Assembly (NCBI RefSeq): GCF_003259315.1
Contig: NZ_QLLT01000009.1
Location: 124,001-188,000 of the forward strand
Length of the DNA stretch: 64,000 nucleotides
Source of the DNA: Kitasatospora sp. SolWspMP-SS2h
GTDB lineage: Bacteria; Actinomycetota; Actinomycetes; Streptomycetales; Streptomycetaceae
Reading direction: 5' to 3'
Part shown: piece by piece, positions 52,317 through 61,005 of the stretch
How the letters are laid out: each line of letters begins with the position of its first letter
How positions within the stretch are numbered: position 1 is the stretch's first letter
The notes under the pieces: model-generated
Told to the model about the DNA's origin: nothing
Databases searched by the model: none
What the model saw: only the letters and a program-made list of their open reading frames with translations
Translations under genes and position numbers: made by a program

Positions 52317-53351
52317 TTGAGCACCACCGGCTCCCTCCCGATACCCGGCGCCGCCACCCCCGCCCGCCGCGGCTCGCCCCGCGCGCTCGGCCTGGCCGCC
52401 GGGCTGCTCGTGCTGCTGGCCGTCCTGGTGCTCAGCCTCGGCCTCGGCGCCCGGCAGCTGAGCCCCGCCGGGGTCTGGCACGGCCTGCTCGACCCGAACG
52501 CCCCCGAGTACACCGTCGTCCACCGGATGCGCCTGCCCCGCACCCTGCTCGGGCTGCTCGCCGGCACCGCGCTCGGCCTGGCCGGCGGCGTCATGCAGGC
52601 CCTCACCCGCAACCCGCTCGCCGACCCCGGCCTGCTCGGCATCAACGCCGGCGCCTCCGCCGCCGTCGCCACCGCCGCCGCCGTGCTCGGCGTCACCTCC
52701 TTCACCGGGTACGTCTGGTGGGCGCTGGCCGGGGCCGCCCTGGTCTCCGTCCTGGTGTACGCGGTCGGCGGCGGACGCGGCGCCACCCCCGCCCGGCTCG
52801 CGCTGGCCGGAGCCGCGCTCAACGCCACCCTGTACTCGTACGTCAGCGCCGTGATGCTGCTGGACACCGCCTCGCTCGACAGGATGCGCTTCTGGACGGT
52901 CGGCTCGCTGGCCGGCGCCCAGACCTCCACCGTGCTCGGCATCCTGCCGTTCGTCGCCCTCGGCGCGCTGCTCGCGCTCGGCCTGGCCCGCCCGCTCAAC
53001 GCGCTCGCGCTCGGCGACGACGCGGCCCGGGCCCTCGGGGCCAGGCCGGCCGCGATCCGGGCCGCCGCGATCGTCGCCGTCACCCTGCTGTGCGGGGCGG
53101 CCACCGCCGCGTGCGGCCCGATCGTCTTCGTCGGCCTGATGGTCCCCCACCTGGTCCGCGCCCTCACCGGCCCCGACCTGCGCTGGCTGCTCCCCTACTG
53201 CGCCGTCCTGGCCCCCGTCCTGCTGCTCGGCGCGGACGTCCTCGGCCGCGTCCTGGGCCGCCCCGGCGAGCTCCAGGTCGGCATCGTCACGGCGGTCCTC
53301 GGCGGACCGTTCTTCCTGTACTTCGCACGACGGGGGAAGGCCCGCGCATGA
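52317..53351 (+). CDS. FecCD-type iron-siderophore permease, subunit 1
   Basis: The 344-residue integral membrane protein has 8-10 helices and the FecCD signatures RLPRTLLGLLAGTALGLAGGVMQALTRNPLADPGLLG and GPIVFVGLMVPHLVRALTGPD (written here in family terms, each spanning several motifs). It forms half of the channel with the next gene. The start is TTG 52317, with GGAG six bases upstream, consistent with the iron box 62 bases before it. Confidence 0.92.
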   Translation: MSTTGSLPIPGAATPARRGSPRALGLAAGLLVLLAVLVLSLGLGARQLSPAGVWHGLLDPNAPEYTVVHRMRLPRTLLGLLAGTALGLAGGVMQALTRNPLADPGLLGINAGASAAVATAAAVLGVTSFTGYVWWALAGAALVSVLVYAVGGGRGATPARLALAGAALNATLYSYVSAVMLLDTASLDRMRFWTVGSLAGAQTSTVLGILPFVALGALLALGLARPLNALALGDDAARALGARPAAIRAAAIVAVTLLCGAATAACGPIVFVGLMVPHLVRALTGPDLRWLLPYCAVLAPVLLLGADVLGRVLGRPGELQVGIVTAVLGGPFFLYFARRGKARA

Positions 53352-53445
53352 CACCCACTCGGATGCGGATTCGGACCCGGCGACCGGCGGTCGGCGGCGG
53401 TGCGGAGGCGACGGCTGCGTGCCCGCAGAGCAGGGAGGTCGGGGC

Positions 53446-54471
53446 GTGAGGACGCTGCGGGTCGGCGGGTGGTCGGTGCGGTACCGGCCGCGGGCGCTGG
53501 TGGTCTGCGCGGGGGCCGCGCTGGTCGCGCTGGGGGTGGGGGTGCTGGCGCTCGGGCGCGGGGACTACCCGATCGCGCCCGGCGAGGTGGTGCGGACGCT
53601 GTTCGGCGGCGGGAGCGTCGCCGAGGACTTCGTCGTCAACCAGCTGCGGCTGCCCCGGGTGGCCACCGCGCTGCTGGTCGGCGCGGCGCTGGCGCTGGCC
53701 GGGGCGCTGTTCCAGACGCTGGTGCGCAACCCGCTGGGCAGCCCGGACATCCTCGGGTTCACCCAGGGCGCGGCCACCGGCGCGCTGCTGGTCGTGGTGG
53801 CGGGCGGCTCCAGCGCCGCGCTGGCCGGCGGCGCGGTGGCGGGCGGGCTGGTCACCGGCGTGCTGATCTACGCGCTGGCCTGGCGCGGCGGCGTGCAGGG
53901 CGCCCGGCTGGTGCTGGTCGGCATCGGGACGGCGGCGATCCTCACCGGCGTCAACGGCTACCTGCTGACCCGCACCCAGCTGATGGACGCCGCCCGCGCG
54001 GTGCTCTGGCTGACCGGCAGCCTGGACGGCCGGGGCTGGGAGCAGGCCCGGCCGCTCGCGGTCGCGCTGGCCGTGCTCGTCCCGCTGGTGCTGCTGGTCT
54101 GCGGCCCCGCGCTGCGCGCCCTGGAGCTCGGCGACGACGCCGCGAGCGGGCTGGGCGTGCGTCCCGAGCGGCTGCGGATCGCGCTGCTGGGCGCCGCCGT
54201 GCTGCTCGCCTCGCTGGCCGCGGCGGCGGCCGGGCCGGTCAACTTCCTAGCCCTGACCGCCCCCCAGCTGGCCCGCCGGATCACCCGCTCGCCGGGCCCC
54301 AACCTGGCCGCCTCGATGTGCACCGGCGCCGCGCTGCTGGTCACCGCCGACTTCGCCGCGCAGCACCTGTTCGGCGACCGCCGGCTGCCGGTCGGCGTGG
54401 TCACCGGCGTGCTCGGCGGCGGCTACCTGGTCTGGCTGCTCGCCACCCAGCGCCGGGCCGGCCGCCTGTGA
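53446..54471 (+). CDS. FecCD-type iron-siderophore permease, subunit 2
   Basis: The 341-residue protein carries the same FecCD hallmarks: LRLPRVATALLVGAALALAGALFQ, LVRNPLGSPDILGFTQGAA and AGPVNFLALTAPQLARRITRS. It pairs with subunit 1. GTG 53446 is preceded by GGGAGG. The first permease ends 94 bases earlier; an in-frame ATG overlapping that stop leads only to a 33-codon frame and was not used. Confidence 0.92.
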   Translation: MRTLRVGGWSVRYRPRALVVCAGAALVALGVGVLALGRGDYPIAPGEVVRTLFGGGSVAEDFVVNQLRLPRVATALLVGAALALAGALFQTLVRNPLGSPDILGFTQGAATGALLVVVAGGSSAALAGGAVAGGLVTGVLIYALAWRGGVQGARLVLVGIGTAAILTGVNGYLLTRTQLMDAARAVLWLTGSLDGRGWEQARPLAVALAVLVPLVLLVCGPALRALELGDDAASGLGVRPERLRIALLGAAVLLASLAAAAAGPVNFLALTAPQLARRITRSPGPNLAASMCTGAALLVTADFAAQHLFGDRRLPVGVVTGVLGGGYLVWLLATQRRAGRL

Positions 54472-54511
54472 CCGGCCGCCCGTCCCCGCGGGTCCCGGCC
54501 GCCCGGGTACC

Positions 54512-54547
54512 GTCCACCCCGTCGTCCCCGTCCACCCCGTCGTCCCG
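54512..54547. repeat. Two tandem 18-bp repeats
   Basis: GTCCACCCCGTCGTCCCC at 54512-54529 is repeated with one change at 54530-54547 in the short spacer between the second permease and the ATPase gene. Confidence 0.9.
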
Positions 54548-54560
54548 AACGGAGCCCTTG

Positions 54561-55373
54561 ATGGCCCAGCCCGAGCCGCGCCTGGCCGGCCGCGACCTCA
54601 CCCTCGCCTACGACAAGCGCACCATCGCCGAGGGCCTGACCGTCGACATCCCCGACCACTCCTTCACCGTGGTGGTCGGCCCGAACGCCTGCGGCAAGTC
54701 CACCCTGCTGCGCGCGCTGTCCCGCACGCTCAAGCCGGTCGCCGGGCAGGTGCTGCTGGACGGGCGGTCGATCGCCACGCTGCCCGCCAAGCAGGTCGCC
54801 CGGACCCTGGGCCTGCTGCCGCAGTCGTCCATCGCCCCGGACGGCATCACCGTCGCCGAGCTGGTCTCCCGCGGCCGCTACCCGCACCAGGGCGTGCTGC
54901 GCCAGTGGTCGACCGAGGACGAGCGGGTGGTGGCCGAGGCGATGGCCGACACCGGCGTCGCCGAACTCGCCGACCGGCCGGTGGACGAGCTCTCCGGCGG
55001 CCAGCGCCAGCGGGTCTGGATCGCGATGGCGCTGGCCCAGCAGACCCCGCTGCTGCTGCTCGACGAGCCCACCACCTACCTGGACATCGCGCACCAGATG
55101 GAGGTCCTCGACCTGTGCGCCCGCCTGCACCAGGAGCAGGGCCGCACCCTGGTCGCCGTCCTGCACGACCTCAACCAGGCCGCCCGCTACGCCACCCACC
55201 TGGTCGCCCTGCGCGACGGCCGGCTGGTGGCGGCCGGTCCGCCGCAGGAGGTGGTCACCGCCGAGCTGGTCGAGGAGGTCTTCCGGCTGCCCTGCCGGGT
55301 CATCCCCGACCCCGAGACCGGCACCCCGCTGGTCGTCCCGTCCGCCAAGCGCCGGGCCCCCGCCCAGTCCTGA
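54561..55373 (+). CDS. Iron-siderophore ABC transporter ATPase (FepC/FecE-like)
   Basis: The 270-residue ATPase has Walker A VVGPNACGKSTLLRAL near residue 40, signature ELSGGQRQRVWIAMALAQ near 142, Walker B LLLLDEPTTYLDIAHQ and the switch VLHDLNQAARYATH. The Q-loop region LGLLPQSS is typical of the siderophore/haem group. It powers the FecCD permeases encoded just upstream. ATG 54561 is used, and a TTG one codon earlier is possible. Confidence 0.95.
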   Translation: MAQPEPRLAGRDLTLAYDKRTIAEGLTVDIPDHSFTVVVGPNACGKSTLLRALSRTLKPVAGQVLLDGRSIATLPAKQVARTLGLLPQSSIAPDGITVAELVSRGRYPHQGVLRQWSTEDERVVAEAMADTGVAELADRPVDELSGGQRQRVWIAMALAQQTPLLLLDEPTTYLDIAHQMEVLDLCARLHQEQGRTLVAVLHDLNQAARYATHLVALRDGRLVAAGPPQEVVTAELVEEVFRLPCRVIPDPETGTPLVVPSAKRRAPAQS

Positions 55374-55468
55374 GCCCGCTCCGCGCCGGGCCCCGAACCC
55401 GCCCGTACGCGTTCCCGCCCGGGCCCCCGGCCGGTCGGCGGCTCCGGTGGCGGCCCCGGGCGGCGGCC

Positions 55469-55497
55469 CCGGCGGCGGATTCGGGACCCGCCGCCGG
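55469..55497 (+). terminator. 10-bp hairpin terminator of the siderophore operon
   Basis: CCGGCGGCGG (55469-55478) pairs perfectly with CCGCCGCCGG (55488-55497), about 95 bases after the ATPase gene stop and before the next promoter. Confidence 0.65.
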
Positions 55498-55538
55498 AAA
55501 GGCTCGGGTTCCCCGGGGTTCGGCCGGATACTGGCGGT

Positions 55539-55766
55539 ATGCGTGTCAATGCGGAGAACCCGGAGTACCCCGAGGACGAGCAGGACGAGCAGTCCCCGAC
55601 CGTGCTGGAGGCCCCCGACCAGGACCGGGCGGCGGCCGAGCCGGAGGTGGACGACCTGGAGGTGTTGCGTCAGCGGCGCGAGCGGGGCGCGGAGCCCGCG
55701 GACGAGGGCGACGCGGTGGAGCAGGTCCGCGAGGTCGCGCTGGAGGACGAGGACTACCGGGAGTAG
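55539..55766 (+). CDS. Small, highly acidic hypothetical protein
   Basis: The 75-residue product is rich in Glu and Asp (runs such as EYPEDEQDEQ and LEDEDYRE) and should be largely disordered apart from a short helix (DDLEVLRQRRERG). No family is recognised. The ATG has no ribosome site, but GATACT lies about 9 bases upstream, so the message may be leaderless. It stands alone after the siderophore operon. Confidence 0.6.
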   Translation: MRVNAENPEYPEDEQDEQSPTVLEAPDQDRAAAEPEVDDLEVLRQRRERGAEPADEGDAVEQVREVALEDEDYRE

Positions 55767-55810
55767 CGGCCCGCCGCTCCCCTCGGCCCGCCGCTTCCGT
55801 CAGCCCGCCG

Positions 55811-55844
55811 GCCCGCCGCTCCCGCCGGCCCGCCGCTCCCGCCG
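55811..55844. repeat. Perfect 17-bp tandem duplication
   Basis: GCCCGCCGCTCCCGCCG at 55811-55827 is repeated exactly at 55828-55844, followed by a partial third copy, in the spacer between convergent genes. Confidence 0.9.
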
Positions 55845-55896
55845 GCCTCCCGTGCCCTCGGCCCCGGTGCCCTGCCCCGGTGCCGCCGGGCCCGGC

Positions 55897-58380
55897 TCAG
55901 ATCGCCCGGCGGTGCTTGAGCCAGGCGAAGGCCGCCCAGCCCGGCAGCACCGGCAGCATGAAGGTGAGCAGCCGGAACAGCACGACGGAGGCCATCGCAC
56001 CGGCGTGGTCGATGTGCCCGGTGAACGTCAGCATGGTGGGCATCAGGGCCTCGACCCCGCCCACGCCGCCCGGCGTCGGGATCACGTTGCCCGCCGCGTT
56101 CCCGGCCAGGAAGCTCACCGCGACGGCGTTGAAGGCCGGGTCCTGGCCGACCGCCCGGGTGCAGCAGTACAGGCACAGCACGAAGCACATCGACACCAGC
56201 AGCTGCCCGGCCACCCCGGTGGCCAGCCGTCCGGGCTGCTGGGCCAGGTCGAGCAGGCGCGGCAGCACCTCGGCGCGCAGCGGCCGCAGCAGGGTCTGGG
56301 CGCGCCGCCGCAGCGAGGGCACCGCGGCGACCGACACCGCGACCACCGCGCCGGCCGCCCCGGCCAGCCAGAGCACCCAGCCGCCGGCCGACGGGGCGGA
56401 CTCGGCCCCGGGCGGGGCGCCGTCCACGCCGACCAGGGCGCTGAACACGGCGAGCTGGAGCATGTGCAGCACCAGGCCGAACAGCTGGCTGACGCCGATG
56501 CTGGACATCGCCTGCGCGGTGGGGATGCCCGCGCACTGCAGGTAGCGGGTGTTCAGGGCGAGGCCGCCGACGCCGCCGGGCGCGACCACCTTCACGAACG
56601 AGCCGGCCGTCTGGGCGGCCAGCGTGGCGCGGAACGACAGCTGCTCGGGGACGAAGCCGCTGAACGCGAAGGTCGCCACGGGGTAGCTGGCCGCCGCCCA
56701 GAGCGCCGCGCCGGCCAGCCACACCGGGTCGGACTGGGCGACCAGGGCGATCGGGTTGCCCTCGCTGCCGAACAGGAACTGCAGCAGCGCGTACCCGACC
56801 GCGACGCAGGCGGCGACGGTGAGCAGGGTGCGCGGGCGCAGCCGCTCCAGCCGGACGGGCACGGCGGTGGCCTGCGGCATCCGGCGCTGCACCTCGGCGC
56901 GCAGGTCGGCGGTCAGGTTCCGGTGCCGGGCCAGCGCGGCCCGGGTGTCGCGGGCCAGCGCGATCGGTTGCAGCAGCGGCAGCGCGGTGCCGACCGGGCC
57001 GGGCCCGAGCACCTCGATCGCGGCCCGCACCGCCCGTTCCGGCCCGGCGTGCACGGCCAGTACGGCGAGCAGCCCGGCGACGTCCAGCCGCAGCAGCAGT
57101 TCGCTCGCGGCGATCTCGCCGCGGGCCAGCCCGACCAGGTGGACCCGGCCCTCGGCGTCCAGCAGCACGGTGGCCGGGGAGAGCGAGCGGTGGGCGATCC
57201 GGCGCCGCTGGAGCAGCGCCAACTGCTGCCAGGCGTCGCGCAGTTCGGCGTCGGTGGGGCCGTCGGCGAGGTCGCCGTACGGGACACCGTCGGGCGGGAC
57301 ACCGTCGGACGAGTCGTCGCCGGGCGCGGTCGGCTCGGCGAAGAGTTCGGCGAACGGCCGGGCGTCGATCCGCCGGTAGGCCACCAGGGCGGCGTCCGGG
57401 CCGAGTTCGACCACCGCGACGGGCAGCCGGGTGCGGGCCCCGGCGGCGGACGCGGCGTGGCCGAGCAGGGTCTGGTGCTCCAGCCCGGCGCGCAGCGGGC
57501 GCAGGCCGAGCGGGCGGGGCGCGGTGCGCAGCCGCAGCGCCAGCCACAGGTGGCCGAGCAGCCCGCTGGCCTGCGCGTACCGGTCGAGCAGGTGGACGTC
57601 CAGGTCGGGGCGGCCGTCGTGCTGGGTGACCAGGTAGCGGCCGGTCCCCAGGGTGAGCACGGTGTCCGGGCGGACGCCGGAGCCGGCCAGGGCGGTGGCG
57701 ATCTGGCCCTCGGTGGGCGAGGCGACCGGCTCGCCGACGGCGTACCGGGCGGCGTGCGCGGTGGTCCAGCCCAGCAGCAGGGCCAGCGCCAGCGACAGCG
57801 GGGTGGCGTACCCGGTGATCAGCCCGGACAGCCCGGACAGCCCGAGCGTGACGCCCAGCGCGGTGCGCCAGCGCCGCCGCCCGGCGGTGCCCAGGGCGGT
57901 CATGAAGGCCAGCACCGGCGCGAGGTGCCCGTAGACCGGGTCGGTGCGGCCGGGGCCGACGGGCAGCGGGTGGGTGAGGGTGGCGAGGTCGCCGATCAGC
58001 AGGTCCAGGCCGAGCGAGAGGCCGTAGGCGAGGACGGCGGCCAGGACGGCGTCGGCGACCCGGCGGCCGTCGGCGCGCAGCACCCGGTCGACGGCGAAGC
58101 CGAGCGGGACGGTGAGCAGCGCGGCGCCGCACAGCGCGGCGGTGAGCTTGGCGGGCGGCCAGGGCAGCAGGTCGAGGCCGCGGGCCACGTCGCTGTCCAG
58201 GCCGAAGACCGAGGACCGGGCGTACCCGGCCAGCAGCAGCACCAGCAGGATCCAGCAGACCCCGGCGACCAGCCGGATCAGCGCGGCGGGGTGGCGGACG
58301 CGGTCCGCGCGCCCGGCCCGCGCCGGGGGCGGGGTCGTCCGGGACTCCTCGGATTCGTCGGCTTGTATCACCGTGGCCAC
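55897..58380 (-). CDS. Membrane protein combining a pseudokinase domain with an LPG-synthase-type flippase domain
   Basis: The 827-residue protein has an N-terminal membrane region (about residues 30-260), a soluble kinase-like domain (about 270-480) and a C-terminal UPF0104/AglD-type membrane domain (about 510-825) with VVAPGGVGGLALNTRYL, NVIPTPGGVGGVEALMP and FRLLTFMLP. In the kinase-like part, IAHRSLSPATVLLD (from about residue 395) has Ser399 for the catalytic Asp and Thr for the Asn, and LVGLARGE replaces DFG, so it is probably inactive and may bind ligand or partners. The function is unknown; lipid or polyprenyl transport is possible. GTG 58380 is the chosen start. Confidence 0.8.
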   Translation of the reverse strand: MATVIQADESEESRTTPPPARAGRADRVRHPAALIRLVAGVCWILLVLLLAGYARSSVFGLDSDVARGLDLLPWPPAKLTAALCGAALLTVPLGFAVDRVLRADGRRVADAVLAAVLAYGLSLGLDLLIGDLATLTHPLPVGPGRTDPVYGHLAPVLAFMTALGTAGRRRWRTALGVTLGLSGLSGLITGYATPLSLALALLLGWTTAHAARYAVGEPVASPTEGQIATALAGSGVRPDTVLTLGTGRYLVTQHDGRPDLDVHLLDRYAQASGLLGHLWLALRLRTAPRPLGLRPLRAGLEHQTLLGHAASAAGARTRLPVAVVELGPDAALVAYRRIDARPFAELFAEPTAPGDDSSDGVPPDGVPYGDLADGPTDAELRDAWQQLALLQRRRIAHRSLSPATVLLDAEGRVHLVGLARGEIAASELLLRLDVAGLLAVLAVHAGPERAVRAAIEVLGPGPVGTALPLLQPIALARDTRAALARHRNLTADLRAEVQRRMPQATAVPVRLERLRPRTLLTVAACVAVGYALLQFLFGSEGNPIALVAQSDPVWLAGAALWAAASYPVATFAFSGFVPEQLSFRATLAAQTAGSFVKVVAPGGVGGLALNTRYLQCAGIPTAQAMSSIGVSQLFGLVLHMLQLAVFSALVGVDGAPPGAESAPSAGGWVLWLAGAAGAVVAVSVAAVPSLRRRAQTLLRPLRAEVLPRLLDLAQQPGRLATGVAGQLLVSMCFVLCLYCCTRAVGQDPAFNAVAVSFLAGNAAGNVIPTPGGVGGVEALMPTMLTFTGHIDHAGAMASVVLFRLLTFMLPVLPGWAAFAWLKHRRAI

Positions 58381-58504
58381 GCGGCATCGTCCCACACCGC
58401 CCCGTCCCGGTCCGGCCGTTCCGGCAAGGGTGCCGGTGCGCCCGGGTGTACACGCGTCGATAACGGGCATATCGGACTGATGGGGGAGTGAAGGGAGATC
58501 GACG

Positions 58505-58837
58505 ATGACCGAGCGATCGACCAACCGATCGACCGACCGGACGGCCATGCTCCGCCGGGGCACCCGGGAACTGCTGGAGCAGCGCGGCATGGCCGCCGAT
58601 CCGGCGCCCCTCGCCCCGCCGCCGCAGGCCGGCGGAGCCCGTGCCGCCCGCACCGGCCCCCACCACGGCGACGAGCCGTTCGGCCACGGCGACGAGCCGT
58701 CCGGCCACGGCGGCGAGCCGTTCGGCCACGGCGGCCACCGGACGCCCGCCGGGGTCGGCCCGGCCGGCGGGTCCGCCCCCCACCCCGACCTGCCGGGCCA
58801 CCGGCACCGCGGCGCGGAACGGCACTCGGCGCACTGA
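58505..58837 (+). CDS. His/Gly-rich repeat protein, hypothetical
   Basis: The 110-residue protein has a short helical part (TAMLRRGTRELLEQRGMAAD) and then three tandem seven-residue units of HGDEPFG type from residue 54, plus a partial fourth, giving a His-, Gly- and acid-rich stretch, and a His-rich end (GHRHRGAERHSAH). Such composition can bind Ni, Zn or Cu, but nothing shows this. GGGAGA lies before the ATG. No family is recognised. Confidence 0.6.
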   Translation: MTERSTNRSTDRTAMLRRGTRELLEQRGMAADPAPLAPPPQAGGARAARTGPHHGDEPFGHGDEPSGHGGEPFGHGGHRTPAGVGPAGGSAPHPDLPGHRHRGAERHSAH

Positions 58838-58910
58838 GACGCCCCGGCGGACACCCCGGCGCGGGTGGGAGAGTGGGGCCGCAGATTCACGCCCCCGCCG
58901 AAGGAGCGCC

Positions 58911-59405
58911 ATGGCCGACACCCCCGAGTTCGCCTCCCGCGAGGAGTGGCTCGCCTCCCTGCACCGCGTCTACGCCGCCGCGGGCTGCCTGATCACCGAC
59001 CCCGACGGCCGGGTCCTGATCGTCAAGCCGGGCTACCGCCCCGGCTGGCAGTTCGTCGGCGGCACCGTCGACCTCGGCGAGGACCCGCGGCAGTGCGCGA
59101 CCCGCGAACTCCACGAGGAGACCGGGCTGCACCGCGAGGCCGGCGACCTGCTGACCGTCGCCTGGACCAACCCGAGCGGCGAACTCGACCACCCCGCCTG
59201 CCACTTCCTCTTCGACCTGGGCGTCTTCCCGGCCGACACCCCGATCACCCTCCCGCCGGGCGAACTCGACGCCTACCGCTGGGCCCCCGTCCCCGAGGCG
59301 CTCGCCCTGGTCGGCCCGGCCCGCGCCCTGCGCCTCGAAGCGGCCCTCGCCGCCCGGGCGGACGGCCGCACCCGGGTCGTGACCGCCCCGAACTCCGGCT
59401 GGTGA
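58911..59405 (+). CDS. NUDIX hydrolase
   Basis: The 164-residue protein holds a complete NUDIX box: GGTVDLGEDPRQCATRELHE followed by ETGL (residues about 48-71), which binds the metal and diphosphate. Preceding WQFVGG and the flanking beta strands are typical of MutT/ADP-ribose-type members. The substrate cannot be fixed. AAGGAG precedes ATG 58911, and an open upstream extension is low-complexity and was excluded. Confidence 0.9.
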   Translation: MADTPEFASREEWLASLHRVYAAAGCLITDPDGRVLIVKPGYRPGWQFVGGTVDLGEDPRQCATRELHEETGLHREAGDLLTVAWTNPSGELDHPACHFLFDLGVFPADTPITLPPGELDAYRWAPVPEALALVGPARALRLEAALAARADGRTRVVTAPNSGW

Positions 59406-59456
59406 CCCCGGCCGGTGACCGACCGCGCGGCCGGGACGCCCCCGCCCGCGCTCCTG

Positions 59457-60158
59457 CTACGGCTGCTCGCTCCGCCAGACGTACGCCGCCGAGACCGGCT
59501 GGCCGCGGTGGCGCTCCCACTTGGGCTTGAGGGCCGTCCACCGGTCGCCGACCACCTCCTCGCGCATCTCGGCGAGCCGCCAGCCCGCCGCCAGCCCGGC
59601 CGTGAGGTGGTCGCTGACCAGGTGGACGTGGGTGGTGATGGCGATCGGGCCGTCCGGGCCGTCGTAGTGGGTGGGCATGCCCGCGGCCATGATGAAGGCG
59701 GGGTGCAGGCCGACCAGCACGAACAGGCCGCCGGGGCGGACCAGCCGGTGGGCCTCGCGGTAGAGCGGGCCGAGGTCGGGGAGGTGCTCGTCGACGAGGG
59801 AGCAGGCGGCCAGGTCGTAGCCGCCGGAGGCCAGGCCGGTCGCGGCGAGGTCGCCCTCGACCAGCCGCCGGTGCGCGCCGCGCCCGCGGGCGCGGGCGAG
59901 CATCTCGGGGGTGAGGTCGACCCCGTCCACCGCGCCGACGCCGCGCCCGCGCAGCCAGGCGCCGGTGCGGCCGGTGCCGCAGCCGAGGTCGACGGCGGTG
60001 GCGGCGTCGGCCCAGCGCGGGACGGCGAGCGCCGCCAGCACGTCGAGGTCCATCGCGTCCTGCACGGTGCTCTCGTAGCTGTCGACCCACCCGGCGTAGC
60101 CGGTCCGGACGTCGACGGTGGGATAGCCGCGGGTGTCGAACAGCGAGAAGTCCGTCAT
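59457..60158 (-). CDS. SAM-dependent methyltransferase (methyltransferase domain 11/25 type)
   Basis: The 233-residue protein shows motif I AVDLGCGTGRTGAWLRG near residue 55, GVDLTPEMLARARGRG (motif II), DLAACSLVDEHLPDL, and LVRPGGLFVLVGLHP (motif III region). This is a class I methyltransferase of the small-molecule/UbiE-like group. The substrate is unknown. ATG 60158 follows no strong ribosome site. It is convergent with the NUDIX gene. Confidence 0.88.
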   Translation of the reverse strand: MTDFSLFDTRGYPTVDVRTGYAGWVDSYESTVQDAMDLDVLAALAVPRWADAATAVDLGCGTGRTGAWLRGRGVGAVDGVDLTPEMLARARGRGAHRRLVEGDLAATGLASGGYDLAACSLVDEHLPDLGPLYREAHRLVRPGGLFVLVGLHPAFIMAAGMPTHYDGPDGPIAITTHVHLVSDHLTAGLAAGWRLAEMREEVVGDRWTALKPKWERHRGQPVSAAYVWRSEQP

Positions 60159-60222
60159 GCCGGGCAGTATGCTGCGCCGCCCGGCCGCGCCGCGAACGAT
60201 TAAGCCGCGCCCCGGTCCGGGC

Positions 60223-60939
60223 TCAGCCCAGCAGCCGGGCCCGGACGGCGGCGACGTCCCCGGCGGGCAGCCACCGCTCGGCGTCGAACTCGGCGAGCAC
60301 CTCGTGCAGCGCCCGCTCGGGGGTGGTGTCGGCGTCGGCGAGGACGCGGGCGATGCCGGCCTCCTCCTCGGGGCGGTCGAGGAGCGCCCACATCGGCCGC
60401 AGGTTGGCGGCGGAGAGCAGGTAGTCCTCGGCGATCGCGGCGGGCGTGGCCCCGGCCAGGGCGAGCAGGACCAGGGCGGCCAGGCCGGTGCGGTCGCGGC
60501 CGGCCCCGCAGTGCACCACGACGGCGCCGGGGCGGGCCCGGGCGACGGCGGCGACCAGCTCGGCGACGGCCGGCCGGCAGTGGTCGAGGTAGGGGCGGAA
60601 CGAGAGCGGGGTGCCGTCCAGGGCGCCGAACCGGGCCCACCAGCCGGGCCCGGCCAGCGCGTCGAGCGGGACGCGGACCAGGTCGACGCCGTCGGGGGCG
60701 GGCAGCAGCGGCCGGTACTCGGCGGCGTCGCGCAGGTCGACGACGGTGCGCACGCCGTACTCGAGCAGCGCGTGCTGGCCCTCGGAGGTGAGCCGGTCGA
60801 GGTTGTCGGCGCGGACCACCGCGCCGGTGCGGGTGCGCCGCCCGTCCCGGGTGGGCAGCAGGCCGAGGTCGCGGACGTTCAGGCAGCCGTCCCAGTCGAG
60901 CCGCCGTTCCTCGTGCGCCGCCACCGTCGTCCCCGTCAT
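60223..60939 (-). CDS. Tyrosine phosphatase of the Y_phosphatase3 (PtpB-like) family
   Basis: The 238-residue protein has the CX5R signature VVHCGAGRDRTGLAALVLLAL near residue 150, with Cys as nucleophile and Arg for phosphate. It also has CLNVRDLGLLPTRDGRRTRTG at the start and TVVDLRDAAEYRP, the usual layout of PtpB/IphP phosphatases acting on tyrosine, serine or lipid phosphates. No signal peptide is seen. ATG 60939 is the start. Confidence 0.92.
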   Translation of the reverse strand: MTGTTVAAHEERRLDWDGCLNVRDLGLLPTRDGRRTRTGAVVRADNLDRLTSEGQHALLEYGVRTVVDLRDAAEYRPLLPAPDGVDLVRVPLDALAGPGWWARFGALDGTPLSFRPYLDHCRPAVAELVAAVARARPGAVVVHCGAGRDRTGLAALVLLALAGATPAAIAEDYLLSAANLRPMWALLDRPEEEAGIARVLADADTTPERALHEVLAEFDAERWLPAGDVAAVRARLLG

Positions 60940-61005
60940 GTCCGCCCCCCGCGGTTCGTCCCGTGCGCCGCACCGGTGTTCCGGCGCACCGCCACTGACA
61001 GGGAC

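Noticed and set aside
53348..53449. A 33-codon frame starting at the ATGA overlap with the first permease stop
   Set aside because: It ends just past the second permease start, is Arg/Thr-rich low-complexity, and has no sign of function.
55447..58491. A 1014-codon open frame opposite the pseudokinase-flippase gene
   Set aside because: Same antisense-shadow composition and no recognisable motif.
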